Assembly (NCBI GenBank): GCA_016721425.1 | Contig: JADKID010000011.1 | Span: forward strand, 1-64,000 | Source: Bryobacterales bacterium | GTDB taxonomy: Bacteria; Acidobacteriota; Terriglobia; Bryobacterales; Bryobacteraceae | Direction of reading: 5' to 3' | Length of the DNA: 64,000 nt | Shown: one piece after another, positions 7,421 to 19,286 of the stretch | Layout of the letters: each line of letters starts with the position of its first letter | Numbering within the stretch: position 1 is the first letter of the stretch | Notes under the pieces: generated by a model | Databases searched by the model: none | Seen by the model: only the letters and a program-made list of their open reading frames with translations | What the model was told of the DNA's origin: nothing | Made by a program: the position numbers and the translations under genes

Positions 7421-7959
7421 CCTCCCCCCCCGAAATCCAGATCCCCGTCTGCACCCCGGGCATCGGCCACGTCATCCTCTCGCCCGATTCCAAAAACCTC
7501 ATCGAGGGCGTCAAGGTCCAGGCCTTCGCCATGTGGCCCGATGACCGCGGCTACTTCCTCGAGGTAGCCCGCCTCGGCCAGGGCCTCGTCAAGGATTACC
7601 CCTTCGAGACCACCCAGGTCTCCGCCGCCCTCACCTACCCCGGCGCCATCAAGGCCTTCCACCACCACAAGCACCAGACCGATGTCTGGGCCGTCGTCCA
7701 GGGCCTCTTCCAGGTCGCGCTCGTCGATCTGCGCCCGGATTCGCCCACCTTTGGCGTCAAAAACACCCTCTACGTCGGCCAGATGCGCCCCTGGCAGGTC
7801 CTCATCCCGCCCGGCGTCGGCCACGGCTACAAGGTCATCGGCGTCACCCCCGCCATGCTCGTCTACCTCACGGACAAGCTCTACAACCCCGCCGACGAAG
7901 GGCGCATCGCCCACAATGAGCCCGGCATCCACTACGACTGGGAATTGCAGCACAAGTGA
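7417..7959 (+). CDS. dTDP-4-dehydrorhamnose 3,5-epimerase family protein (RmlC-like)
   Basis: A 180-residue cupin-fold sugar epimerase. I chose ATG 7417, which overlaps the RmlA-like stop (ATGA). The diagnostic region WPDDRGYFLEVARLGQGLVKD is followed by IKAFHHHKHQTDVWAVVQG, where family members have the catalytic histidine. LIPPGVGHGYKVIG and LVYLTDKLYNPADE supply the conserved tyrosine and aspartate region. The HHHKHQTD motif departs from the usual GLHYQ form, so it may accept a different 4-keto sugar. Together with its neighbours it would make a 6-deoxy dTDP-sugar for cell-surface glycans. Confidence 0.86.
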   Translation: MTSPPEIQIPVCTPGIGHVILSPDSKNLIEGVKVQAFAMWPDDRGYFLEVARLGQGLVKDYPFETTQVSAALTYPGAIKAFHHHKHQTDVWAVVQGLFQVALVDLRPDSPTFGVKNTLYVGQMRPWQVLIPPGVGHGYKVIGVTPAMLVYLTDKLYNPADEGRIAHNEPGIHYDWELQHK

Positions 7960-7989
7960 GACTCCCCCCCAATGAGACTCCCCCAATGA
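7955..7989 (+). repeat. imperfect tandem repeat at the rfbB start, creating a five-codon mini-ORF
   Basis: The unit aTGAGACTCCCCCCaa occurs as TGAGACTCCCCCCCAA, then TGAGACTCCCCCAA, then a diverged third copy that begins rfbB (TGAAACTTC). The first copy supplies the stop codon of the RmlC-like gene. The second contains ATG 7972, giving a five-codon ORF whose TGA (7987-7989) overlaps the rfbB ATG (7986). This could couple rfbB translation to the upstream gene. Confidence 0.6.
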
Positions 7990-8996
7990 AACTTCTAGTC
8001 ACCGGCGGCGCCGGCTTCATCGGCTCCGCCTTCGTCCGCCTCGCCCTGCGGGAAAACTGGGCCTCCCGGCTGGTGAACCTCGATAAGCTCACCTACGCCG
8101 GCAATCTGGAAAACCTCACCACCATCGAAGCCGACCCGCGCTACCGCTTCGCCCAGGGCGACATCTGCGACACCAAACTCGCCGTCTCCCTCATCGAAGA
8201 GGAGAAGCCCGACGCCATCGTCCACTTCGCCGCCGAGTCCCACGTCGATCGCTCCATCCTCGGCCCCGCCGCCTTCGTCGAGACCAACGTCCGCGGCACG
8301 TTCTCTCTCCTCGAAGCAGCCCGCGCCACCAAACTGCCCCGCTTCCTCCACGTCTCCACCGACGAAGTCTACGGCTCCATCGACGAGCCCCACGACGCCG
8401 ACGAAGAGTACCCGCTCAAGACCGCCAGCCCCTACTCCGCCTCCAAGGCCGGCTCGGATCTCCTCGCGCTGTCTTACTTCACCACGTTCAAGATGGCCGT
8501 CACCGTCACCCGCGCCTCCAACAACTACGGCCCCTACCAGTTCCCCGAAAAGCTCATCCCCCTGATGATCTCCAACGCCCTCGAGGGCAAGCCGCTCCCC
8601 ATCTACGGCGACGGCCTCCAGGTCCGCGACTGGCTCTTCGTGGACGATCACTGCCGCGCCATCTGGGCCGCCCTCACCAAAGGCGCCCCCGGCCAGATCT
8701 ACAACGTCGGCGGCTCCCGCGCCCTCCCCAACCGCACCGTGGTCGAAAAAATCCTCGACGCCGTCGGCCAGCCCCACACCCTCATGACCACCGTGGCCGA
8801 CCGCCCCGGCCACGATCGCCGCTACGCCATCACCACCGAAAAGCTCGAAAAGGCCACCGGCTGGCACGCCCTCATGCCCTTCGAGCAAGGCCTCGCCCTG
8901 ACCATCCAGTGGTACAAAGACAACGCCCCCTGGATCGCCCGGGTCCGCTCCGGCGAGTATCAGCACTACTACGACAAAAACTACCAGGGCCGCTGA
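7986..8996 (+). CDS. rfbB: dTDP-glucose 4,6-dehydratase
   Basis: A 336-residue short-chain dehydrogenase of the extended type. The NAD-binding motif TGGAGFIGS is near residue 7, followed by LDKLTYAGN. The conserved HFAAESHVDRSI and the catalytic TDEVYGS (Ser/Thr-Asp-Glu) are present, with YSASKAGSD carrying the Tyr-x-x-x-Lys pair, then RASNNYGPYQFPEKLIPLMI and VRDWLFVDDHC. These are the specific hallmarks of RmlB rather than other epimerases. It converts dTDP-glucose to dTDP-4-keto-6-deoxyglucose in the cytoplasm. It ends the operon. A GTG at 7956 in the same frame would add ten residues, but ATG 7986 fits the family length. Confidence 0.95.
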   Translation: MKLLVTGGAGFIGSAFVRLALRENWASRLVNLDKLTYAGNLENLTTIEADPRYRFAQGDICDTKLAVSLIEEEKPDAIVHFAAESHVDRSILGPAAFVETNVRGTFSLLEAARATKLPRFLHVSTDEVYGSIDEPHDADEEYPLKTASPYSASKAGSDLLALSYFTTFKMAVTVTRASNNYGPYQFPEKLIPLMISNALEGKPLPIYGDGLQVRDWLFVDDHCRAIWAALTKGAPGQIYNVGGSRALPNRTVVEKILDAVGQPHTLMTTVADRPGHDRRYAITTEKLEKATGWHALMPFEQGLALTIQWYKDNAPWIARVRSGEYQHYYDKNYQGR

Positions 8997-9093
8997 GCCA
9001 AACCCCGAGCCACCGGTAGTGCTTACAGAGGAACTGGGGGATTGCCCCAAGCACGTTGCCACGGACATTGCCGATCAGGTCAGAGGTTGATCT

Positions 9094-9669
9094 ATGTGGG
9101 GCGAACTGCCACGCTTCATCCTGAAATACATCGTCGCTCCACCGCTGGTTCTCAGCGGGAAGCTTCTCTGGGTAGTCTTTGGGCCAGCTTCTGCAGCTCT
9201 CGACAGGTATCTGGCGCGTCGGGAAATGGAAAGACTGGAACAGGATGTCCGCAACGAGCTGCCATTCTTGTTCAACGAGCATCAAGGGCAGACTGTGGCG
9301 ACGCCAGATGTTCCGTTCCCTCCCGGTTTTGACTATGCTTTTGTCACGGTGGAGGTGGGGGGCTTACGGATCCGTTTCTGTCGGGGACGCGGTGAACTGG
9401 ATGTCGGCGTAGGTGCGAAGAGCCAGCCACATAACATCTATGATCTCCGGTTGGTCTTAAGTCTAATGGGCGAGGCTGAGGAACCTGATCGCGGGTCTAT
9501 GGTTGATCTTCGGCATGCATCTCAGCTCCTGCGGGCTGGACTGAGTCGTCTGGAAGGTTCAATGGAGGATGAGCGGTTGTTGCAGCGGCTCGCCCAGGTT
9601 GCCGCAAGCGACCGTATCGAGATTAAGGAAGCGGAGTGGGAAATAAACAAACACTTGGGGAGAACTTAG
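9094..9669 (+). CDS. hypothetical protein with an N-terminal hydrophobic segment
   Basis: A 191-residue protein I do not recognise. The first 35 residues contain a hydrophobic stretch (YIVAPPLVLSGKLLWVVFG) that could be a membrane anchor. After a charged region (RREMERLEQDVRNELPFLF) there is an alpha/beta part with VTVEVGGLRIRFCRGRGELDVGV, and a C-terminal helical region ending in a basic tail. No catalytic motif is evident. It stands alone, downstream of rfbB with a gap of about 100 bases, and its codon usage is less C-rich than that of the sugar operon, which hints at separate acquisition. Confidence 0.6.
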   Translation: MWGELPRFILKYIVAPPLVLSGKLLWVVFGPASAALDRYLARREMERLEQDVRNELPFLFNEHQGQTVATPDVPFPPGFDYAFVTVEVGGLRIRFCRGRGELDVGVGAKSQPHNIYDLRLVLSLMGEAEEPDRGSMVDLRHASQLLRAGLSRLEGSMEDERLLQRLAQVAASDRIEIKEAEWEINKHLGRT

Positions 9670-9839
9670 TGACGAAGCTTGGCAACGACGAAACGTAGCC
9701 GGGCGGGGGTGTCGATTGCTGCTCGCTCCGCATACCGTGAGGAATCGAGCGGTTTCCTGGCAAAGAACGGGATGACAGGGTAGCTCTGGATTGCCTTGGC
9801 GCCATGCGCTTTTCCGGCACATAGCTCCTGTTGGCGATT

Positions 9840-10111
9840 TTAGCGGTAAGCCTCGTGTCGATTCCTGACGCCGGTGATCTCCACCGTCCCCTCGTCCTTG
9901 TGGTCGAAGAATACCCGATAGTCGCTACAGCGGAGGCGGAAGCCGACTAGCGGCAGCTTGAGCTTCCTCACGTCGCCGTTGCGGCTGGCGAGGTAGCGAT
10001 CGACACAACGGAGAATCTGCAAGGCGATCTCGCGGTCGATGGCGCGCAGATCGGCGCAGGCTTCGGGCGACCAGCGACCACAATCCGCTCGGGGGCAGGG
10101 CCCTCGCTCAC
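9840..10111 (-). pseudogene. RelE/ParE-type toxin, frameshifted
   Basis: Two frames together spell a normal RelE-type toxin of about 90 residues. The first frame begins at GTG 10111, overlapping the antitoxin stop as GTGA, and reads VSEGPAPERIVV. The second frame continues WSPEACADLRAIDREIALQI, DRYLASRNGDVRKL, GFRLRCSDYRVFFD and VEITGVRNRHEAYR. The junction lies near 10070-10078, where two bases too many (or one too few) shift the frame. TTG 10022 could initiate a 60-residue remnant, but that lacks the first helix and strand. Either the toxin is genuinely inactive here or there is a base-call error. RelE toxins cleave mRNA on the ribosome. Confidence 0.75.
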
Positions 10112-10368
10112 CGGATCAGTCCACGCTCGCGCAGGATCTCCTCGTGCGAAACGCCCTCGCCATGAGCCAGCGAAGCGCGGGCGCGGTCCAGCGCCGCAGC
10201 CGTCTCGGGCGTGACCTCTTCCTCATCCACTGGAGCCAGGGCCGGCGAGCGCGCCAGCGGCTCCACCAGCACTTCCAATACGTTGCGCACGGCGTTCAGC
10301 TTCGCGGCCGGCAGCATATCCAGTAAGTCGTGGGCCCGCTGGCGTTCTTGATTGAGATCCGGTTCCAT
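10108..10368 (-). CDS. antitoxin of the RelE-type toxin-antitoxin pair
   Basis: An 86-residue, mostly helical and acidic protein: MEPDLNQERQRAHDLLDMLP, then KLNAVRNVLEVLVEPLAR, then an acidic linker and ARASLAHGEGVSHEEILRERG. This pattern, ending in a helix that begins SHEEI, is typical of antitoxins found beside RelE-family toxins in Acidobacteria and cyanobacteria. It neutralises the toxin by wrapping around it and represses the operon. It lies immediately upstream of the frameshifted toxin gene with a 4-base overlap. A minus-strand TATAAT at 10475-10470, about 100 bases upstream, is a good -10 candidate; between it and the start lie short repeated gttc/gttcg units that may be operator sites. 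Confidence 0.8.
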   Translation of the reverse strand: MEPDLNQERQRAHDLLDMLPAAKLNAVRNVLEVLVEPLARSPALAPVDEEEVTPETAAALDRARASLAHGEGVSHEEILRERGLIR

Positions 10369-10370
10369 GG

Positions 10371-10814
10371 TTCGCCCCCTTTAGCGGCTAAAGCCCTTCG
10401 ATAGCCGCGCTTCAGCTCCGGCTTGTTCAGTCCTTAAACTCTCCGAACGAAACGAACTGAACTGGCACCATTATAAGTCCTCCTGGGCAGGGCCGCTCCA
10501 CGCCAATCAGGCAATCACCCCCAATTCCACTCCCGAAGCCAAACCCGGTCACAGGGGTTGATTTTGATATTTTTCAACAACATAGCTCGTCAGCCCCTTG
10601 ACACCCCATGCTAACGTGGTCTCAGGGATGACCCGCTGGCCAGCTTCGATCCCTTCGCCTTCAGTAGAGCGGCAGCCCCATGGCGTGGGCTGTTTCCTAT
10701 GCGGGCCGCCGTTTAGGACGGCGCGTGCAAAACCGGTTTTTGACCCGATCAGCTCGAAAAATACGGGGCCTTTTACAGGCCCCGGGCGACTCAAAGAATT
10801 TATCGCCTCGGGAA
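10371..10814. other. long intergenic region with hairpins, no confirmed gene
   Basis: Roughly 440 bases with no recognisable gene. On the right is the hairpin GGGGCC-ttttaca-GGCCCC at 10765-10783. On the left is the antitoxin promoter (TATAAT, minus strand, 10475-10470). A minus-strand ORF of 100 codons (10549-10851) and a plus-strand ORF (10598-10876) overlap here, but neither shows a domain, and the first reads through a terminator. The block could be a dispersed repeat or a structured RNA; I cannot decide from one copy. Confidence 0.5.
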
Positions 10815-10815
10815 A

Positions 10816-10860
10816 CAAAAAAGGCCCGGTCCGCTCCCCCTCGGGAGCCAACCGGGCCTC
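10816..10860 (-). terminator. Rho-independent terminator of the CoA ligase gene
   Basis: On the minus strand the 9-bp stem AGGCCCGGT / ACCGGGCCT (10859-10851 with 10830-10822) encloses a second internal stem (GCTCCC/GGGAGC) and is followed by six T residues. It lies 22 bases downstream of the stop of the gene ending at 10882. Confidence 0.85.
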
Positions 10861-10881
10861 TTCATACTGGGAGTAGTGTGC

Positions 10882-13620
<2,739 letters not shown>

Positions 13621-13699
13621 TTCAATTAATCCGATCCGAAATAGATGTTATAGAGCCGCCTCTTACATAATGGACCCATAAGCCGGACCGGGGCAAGAT

Positions 13700-13717
13700 C
13701 GGGGGCCGAAGCCCCCG
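13700..13717 (-). terminator. UUCG-capped hairpin after the BNR gene
   Basis: On the minus strand a 7-bp stem CGGGGGC/GCCCCCG is closed by a TTCG tetraloop (C-UUCG-G, an exceptionally stable form). It lies 7 bases past the stop of the gene ending at 13725. The following T-run is weak, so it is a terminator or an RNA-stabilising hairpin; on the plus strand the same hairpin is followed by CTTTTCT. Confidence 0.6.
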
Positions 13718-13724
13718 CTTTTCT

Positions 13725-16700
13725 CTACTGAAAACGCCCCTGCGTGTACGGAACACCGGCCGCATCCAAAGCCTGCTCGAACTTCTTCAAGTCGTCCAGT
13801 AGGCTCTTCAGCTTCGGCTGCTCGGCCGCGAACTCCTCGCTCGCGATCTGGTAGTTGAGCTGCTGCGTGCCCGTCGGAGCTCCTGTCATGTTGCGCGTGC
13901 CAAACGCCGCCGAGCCGATCCGCGATTGGATGCTCGATGGCGAACCGGATTCCAACCCGCGCAGCGTCTCGTCGCCCCGCAGCTTTCGCAGGATCGCCGT
14001 CAGCCGCCGGTCCAGCGCCGAGGCCTCGTCCATCAGCTTCGCCTCCGCCGGCGAGTCCAGCAGCGCGCGCTTCACCGCGCCCAGCTTTGTCTTCGCCGTG
14101 TTCGCCGCCTCCAGGCTCCCCGTCACCTGCCGCTGCAGCCGGTAGACCTTCGTCACGAATTCGCCCAGAGCCTTGCGCTCCTCCGGCTTCACCTGCGCCG
14201 CGCCGTCCGCCTCCACCGTGAAGCTCTGCTCCGCGCCCAGCGCCGTCGTCACGCCGCCCACCCGCTTCGCCAGCGAAACCTTGTACACACCCGGCTGTAC
14301 GAATCCGCCGCCGCCGCCGGCCGCCGGACTCTCGTCGTCGTCGTCCTCCACCACCCGCCGCCCCCCGCCGCCCGCGCTCGCCGCCGGTCCGCGCAGATTC
14401 CAGGTCACGCGGTGGATCCCGCGCGCCGTTGGCCCCGTCAACCGCTTCACCACTTTGCCCGCCGCATCCGTCACCGTCAGCAACACCTGCGGCGCCTCTT
14501 CATCCACCTCCGCCGTGAGCTGAGTCTGCGAGGATACTCGGTGGCCTCCTTCTTCGCCGCCACGCGCTCCGCCTTCTTCGTCTTCAGCGCGTCCTTCAGC
14601 CAAAACGTGAACGTCGCGCCCACCGGCGGATTCTCGCTCATCCAAAGCTGCTCGCCCTGCGACCCGCGCGCCTTGCCCGTCTCCTGCGCAAACACCACCG
14701 CCTTCTTCACCGGGAAGATCTCCGCCGCCTTCGCAAACGTCTCCGCCTTCAATCCGCGCAGCGCCGAATAGTCGTCCAGCACGTAGAACCCGCGCCCGAA
14801 CGTCGCCAGCACCAAATCGTTCTCCCGCTCCTGGATCGCCAGATCCAGCACCGCGATCACCGGCAGATTGGTCTTCAACCGGATCCACTTCTTCCCGCCA
14901 TTCAGAGTGACGTGCAGGCCAAACTCCGTCCCGCAGAACAGCAGCTCCGGGTTCATCGGATCCTCCGCCAGCGCCAGCGCCGGCCCGTTCGCCGGCAGGT
15001 CCCCGCTCACGGAGCTCCACGTCGCGCCCTTGTCCGTGGACTTCAGCACATACGGCTTGTAGTCCGAGTTCTGGTGATTGTCAAAAAGCGCGTACACCGT
15101 GTTCGCATCGTGCCGCGACGCATACACGCGCTGCACATACACGCCCGTCATGCCGCCCGCCACCTCCGGAAGCCCGGCGAACTTCTCGATCTTCCGCCAC
15201 GCCTTGCCGCCGTCCTCCGTCACCTGGATCAGGCCATCATCGGTGCCCACATAGATCAGCCCTTCCTTCTTGCGCGATTCGCTCACCGCCGTGATGTTGC
15301 CGTACGTCGAGGTGGACGCATGCTTCAGCAAAGCCTCCGGCGGCCAGATCTTGCCCATCACCGGCAGTTTGTTGCGATCCACCTGCCGCGTCAGATCCGG
15401 CGAGATCGCGGTCCACGAACTGCCGCGGTCATCGGAGCGGTGCAGCCGGCTGCTGCCCAGATAGAGCCGCGTATGCGAGTGCGGGCTGATGAGAAACGGA
15501 GTCTCCCAGTTGAAGCGCAACGCCGCCTCGCCCTTGCCCTCCACCGGACGGATGCTCACGCGCTCGGCCGTCTTGCGATTGAGCCGCACAATGCCGCCGT
15601 ACTGCGATTCGCCATACACAATGTCCGGATCAGTCGGATCGATCCGCGAAACAAAACCGTCGCCGCCCGTCACGATGAACCAGTCCGCGTTCGTCGCGCC
15701 CTGCGTACCCCGCGTGCGCGAAGGCCCGCCCAGCGTGCTGTTGTCCTGCGTGCCACCGTACACGTTGTAGATCGGCGACGCGTTGTCCACCTCCACGTTG
15801 TAAAACTGCGAGATGTTCAGGTTCGTCATGTGCCGCCACAGCCGGCCGCGATCCCACGATTCGTAAACGCCGCCATCGGATCCGTTCAGGATGTGGTCAG
15901 AGTCCGCCGGATCAATCCAGTAGCTGTGATTGTCCACGTGCTTTGATCGTTCGCCCACGGTGCGCCACGTGCGCCCGCCGTCGTCGGAGACGCGCACCAT
16001 CACGTCCATCAGATACACGCGGTCCGCCACGTTGGGGTCCGGCACGATGTTCAGGTAGTACATCGGCAAGCCCGCGTAGCCGTCGCGCTTCTCCCAGCTC
16101 TCGCCCGAATCGGTCGAGCGGAACACGCCGCCGCCGCCCTCGGCCGCCTCCACCCGCGCATACACCAAGCCCTTCTTCGCCGGCGAGAACGCGAGCCCGA
16201 TGCGGCCCAACTCGCCACTCGTAACGCGCACCTTCTTGAACGTCGCGCCCGCGTCGGTGGATTTGTACAACGCCGATTCCGGCCCGCCGTGAATCAACGT
16301 CCACACGTGCCGCCGCCGCTGATGCGCGGAGGCCAGCACGATATCCGGATTCGCCGGATCTACAGCCACGTCGCCCACACCGGTATGCTCACTGATTTCG
16401 AGAATCTTCTTCCAGGTCTTGCCGCCGTCGATGGTCTTGTACAACCCGCGGTCGCCGCCTGGCCCCCACAGCGGACCATACGCCGCCACATACACAACGT
16501 TGGAATCGCGCGGATCAATCACGATGCGCCCGATATGTTCGCTGGCTTTCAATCCCACATTGCGCCACGTCTTCCCGCCGTCGTCCGAGCGGTACACGCC
16601 ATCGCCATAACTCACCGAGCGCTGATTGTTCGATTCGCCGCTGCCCACCCAAACCGTGTTTGGATTCTTCGGGTCCAGCGCGATCGCGCCCACCGAATAC

Positions 16701-16984
16701 GAGCCCTCGTTTTGAAACACGGCCGTCCACGTGATGCCGGCATTGGTGGTCTTCCACACTCCGCCCGAAGCTGCGGCAACATACCAGGTCGCCTTCTGCT
16801 CGGGATGCACCGCGATGGCGATCACACGCCCCGACATCAGCGCCGGCCCGATGGAGCGCAGGCGGAATCCACTGAATGTGGATGCCTGCCAGGGATCATC
16901 TGATTTCGCGGCGGCGGCCGGGGGTTGCGCCGGCTGGGCAAAAAGTGAAAAGCTCAGGGCGAGAATAGGGATGAGGATGCGCAT
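13725..16984 (-). pseudogene. exported BNR/VPS10-type beta-propeller protein, split by a frameshift
   Basis: The start is ATG 16984, followed by a signal peptide (RILIPILALSFSLFAQ). Frame one carries many BNR/sortilin-type repeats (KTTNAGITWTAVF, YRSDDGGKTWRNVG, YKTIDGGKTWKKIL, VYESWDRGRLWRHM, YVLKSTDKGATWSSV), each with the Asp-x-Gly-x-x-Trp bulge. Near 14531, after AAKKEATEYP, the frame shifts. The continuation, SQTQLTAEVDEEAPQVLLTV through KVVKRLTGPTARGIHRVTWN and a C-terminal helical domain, is open in another frame to TAG 13727-13725. Joined, it is about 1085 residues, the normal length for these acidobacterial glycosidase-like proteins. Either the gene is broken or there is a base-call error. 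Enzymatic function is unproven. Confidence 0.8.
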
Positions 16985-17039
16985 GGTGGTATCGCCGCCA
17001 GTGTATCGCAGCAGTACGATAAAGGGACTGGAAGTTGCC

Positions 17040-18092
17040 ATGAGCGAAATTCAATACCGTAGCCGCCGCGCCGTTTCTCTGGAAAACGAGCACCTCGAAA
17101 TCATCGTCACCGTGGAGGGCGGCCACATCGCCGCTATCCGTGACAAGAAGTCCGGAGTCAATCCGCTCTGGTCGCCGCCCTGGGCCTCCATCGAGCCTTC
17201 CTCCTACGATCCCGCCAGGCACCCCGAATATGGCCTCAACTCGGAGAGCAAGCTGCTCTCCGGCATCCTCGGCCACAACCTCTGCCTCGATCTCTTCGGC
17301 GGCCCGTCCGATGCCGAAGCCGCCGCCGGCATGTCCGTGCACGGCGAGGCCTCGGTAGCGAAGTACGATATCTCCGTCGCCGGCGATACACTCACCCAGC
17401 GCTGCGTGCTCACTCACGCGCAACTCGGCTTTGAGCGCAAGATCCGTCTTGCCGCCGGCTCACGCCGCGCCGAAATCACAGAGACCGTCGAGAACCTCGG
17501 CTCCTGGGATCGCGCCGCCGCCTGGACCCAGCACGTCACGCTCGGCCCGCCTTTCCTCGAGCGCGGCAAGACCGCCTTCCGCGCCTCTGCCACCAAGTCG
17601 AAAACCATGGAGTCGGATTTCAGCGACGGCAAGGGCTACATGAAAATCAACACGGAGTTCACCTGGCCCATGGTGCCCCGCGAAGACGGCTCTCACGAAG
17701 ACATGCAGCTCTTCACCAGCCGCGAAGTCTCCGGCGCTTTCTCCACGCATCTGATGGATCCCTCGCGCGAGAAGGCATTCTTCACGGCCTGGAGCCCGAC
17801 CTCCAAGCTCGCGCTCACCTATGCGTGGAAACAGACGGACTTCCCGTGGCTCGGCATCTGGGAAGAAAACCACGGCCGCATGACCCCGCCGTGGCGCGGC
17901 CAGACTCTCACCCGCGGAATGGAATTCGGCGCGTCCCCGTTCCCGGAGCCGCGCCGAAAGATGATCGATCGGGGCCACCTCTTCGGAGTCCCCGGCTACC
18001 GCTGGATTCCCGCCCGCGAGCGCGTCACCGTGCAGTATTGGGCCGCGCTGGAACCGGCCGAATCCATTGACCAGGCTGCCCCCGGTAACTAA
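17040..18092 (+). CDS. galactose-mutarotase-like fold protein, unknown function
   Basis: A 350-residue cytoplasmic protein. I chose ATG 17040 (MSEIQYRSRRAVSLENEHLE) because longer frames run into the divergent BNR gene. The strand pattern IIVTVEGGHIAAIRDKKSGVNPLW, then TETVENLGSWDRAAAWTQHVTLGPPFLERG, and later LTYAWKQTDFPWLGIWEENH, resembles aldose-1-epimerase-like beta-sandwiches, where a histidine and a late glutamate act on a sugar ring. The WTQHVTLG segment has the histidine at a suitable place. I infer a carbohydrate-related role from the fold only. Its stop overlaps the recA stop tail to tail. Confidence 0.6.
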   Translation: MSEIQYRSRRAVSLENEHLEIIVTVEGGHIAAIRDKKSGVNPLWSPPWASIEPSSYDPARHPEYGLNSESKLLSGILGHNLCLDLFGGPSDAEAAAGMSVHGEASVAKYDISVAGDTLTQRCVLTHAQLGFERKIRLAAGSRRAEITETVENLGSWDRAAAWTQHVTLGPPFLERGKTAFRASATKSKTMESDFSDGKGYMKINTEFTWPMVPREDGSHEDMQLFTSREVSGAFSTHLMDPSREKAFFTAWSPTSKLALTYAWKQTDFPWLGIWEENHGRMTPPWRGQTLTRGMEFGASPFPEPRRKMIDRGHLFGVPGYRWIPARERVTVQYWAALEPAESIDQAAPGN

Positions 18093-19171
18093 TTCTTGGA
18101 CGAGGTCCGCGGACCGGCTGATTTGGAGGTCGTCGGCGCAGAGGCTGCCGGCGCTTCCATCGGCGCGCTCTTCACCAGGTTCAGCGCCTTGCGCACCTCG
18201 GTGTCCAGCTTGTCCAACGTCTCCGGATGCTCGCGGAGGAACACCTTCACGTTCTCTCGGCCCTGCCCGATCCGCTCGCCGCCGTAGCTATACCAGGAGC
18301 CGCTCTTCTCCACCATGTTGTGTTCCACGCCCACGTCCAGCAGATCGCCCACCAGGCTGACGCCCTCGCCGTACATGATGTCGAACTCGGCCTCGCGGAA
18401 CGGCGGCGCCAGCTTGTTCTTCACCACCTTGACCTTCGTGCGGTTGCCGGTCACCGTCTCGCCGTCCTTGATGGCCGCGATGCGCCGGATGTCCAGCCTC
18501 ATGCTGGAGTAGAACTTCAGCGCGCGCCCGCCCGTCGTGGTCTCCGGGTTGCCGAACATCACGCCGATCTTCTCGCGGATCTGGTTGATGAAGATCAGAC
18601 AGGTATTTGACTTTGAGACCGTGCCGGTGAGCTTGCGCATCGCCTGCGACATCAGCCGCGCGTGCACGCCCACAAATGAATCGCCCATCTCGCCGTCCAG
18701 CTCAGCCTTCGGCACCAGCGCCGCCACTGAGTCCACCACCACGATGTCGATCGCGTTGGAGCTGATCAGTGACGACGTGATCTCCAGCGCCTGCTCGGCA
18801 TAGTCCGGCTGCGACACCAGCAGATTGTCCACGTCTACACCCAGCTTCCGCGCATAGGTCGGATCCAGCGCGTGCTCCACGTCGATGAAGGCAGCCATGC
18901 CGCCGGCCTTCTGCGCCTGCGCCAGCGCCTGCAACGCGATGGTCGTCTTGCCCGATGACTCCGGCCCGAAGACCTCAATGATGCGCCCGCGCGGGAAGCC
19001 GCCCACACCCATCGCATAGTCCATCGAAACCGATCCGCTCGAAATCACGCTGACCGGCACAATCGCATCGTGCGAGCCGAGACGCTGGATCGTCCCCTTC
19101 CCAAACTGCTTCTCCAGGTTGCCGAGCGTGACGCTCAGTAGCCGCGCTTTTTCTTTATCGTCCAGGGCCAT
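18089..19171 (-). CDS. recA: recombinase RecA
   Basis: A 360-residue RecA. ATG 19171 (MALDDKEKARLL) follows a GAGGAG ribosome-binding site. The Walker A motif is GPESSGKTT near residue 65, and the Walker B strand is IDIVVVDSVAAL. The MAW-type motif is DVEHALDPTYARKLGV, the L1 loop lies around GEMGDSFVGVHARLMSQAMR, and the DNA-binding L2 loop is around NQIREKIGVMFGNPETTTGG. The C-terminus is unusual in being rich in Ala, Pro, Ser and Lys rather than acidic. RecA forms filaments on single-stranded DNA for homologous recombination and SOS induction. No clear LexA box is visible upstream. Confidence 0.98.
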   Translation of the reverse strand: MALDDKEKARLLSVTLGNLEKQFGKGTIQRLGSHDAIVPVSVISSGSVSMDYAMGVGGFPRGRIIEVFGPESSGKTTIALQALAQAQKAGGMAAFIDVEHALDPTYARKLGVDVDNLLVSQPDYAEQALEITSSLISSNAIDIVVVDSVAALVPKAELDGEMGDSFVGVHARLMSQAMRKLTGTVSKSNTCLIFINQIREKIGVMFGNPETTTGGRALKFYSSMRLDIRRIAAIKDGETVTGNRTKVKVVKNKLAPPFREAEFDIMYGEGVSLVGDLLDVGVEHNMVEKSGSWYSYGGERIGQGRENVKVFLREHPETLDKLDTEVRKALNLVKSAPMEAPAASAPTTSKSAGPRTSSKN

Positions 19172-19209
19172 CGATGAACTCCTCGCGTCCGCATAGTGAA
19201 AACATTTAC

Positions 19210-19229
19210 AGTATAGCAGCACATGTCAA
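19210..19229 (-). promoter_or_regulatory. recA promoter elements
   Basis: Minus-strand TTGACA (19229-19224) and TATACT (19215-19210) lie upstream of recA, 39-58 bases from the ATG. Their spacing of 8 bases is too short for one sigma-70 promoter, so they may belong to two alternative promoters. Confidence 0.35.
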
Positions 19230-19286
19230 GCTGCACGCCTATTCAGTTTACTAGTGCGGCGGCGGACGCGAGAATCTCCGGTTTTC

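Noticed and set aside
10549..10851. 100-codon minus-strand ORF
   Set aside because: Its first codons cross a strong terminator and no domain is visible; kept only as part of the unexplained intergenic block.
19172..19286. SOS (LexA) box upstream of recA
   Set aside because: No CTG-N10-CAG or GAAC-N4-GTTC type palindrome is convincing; only a half-site-like TACTGT appears.
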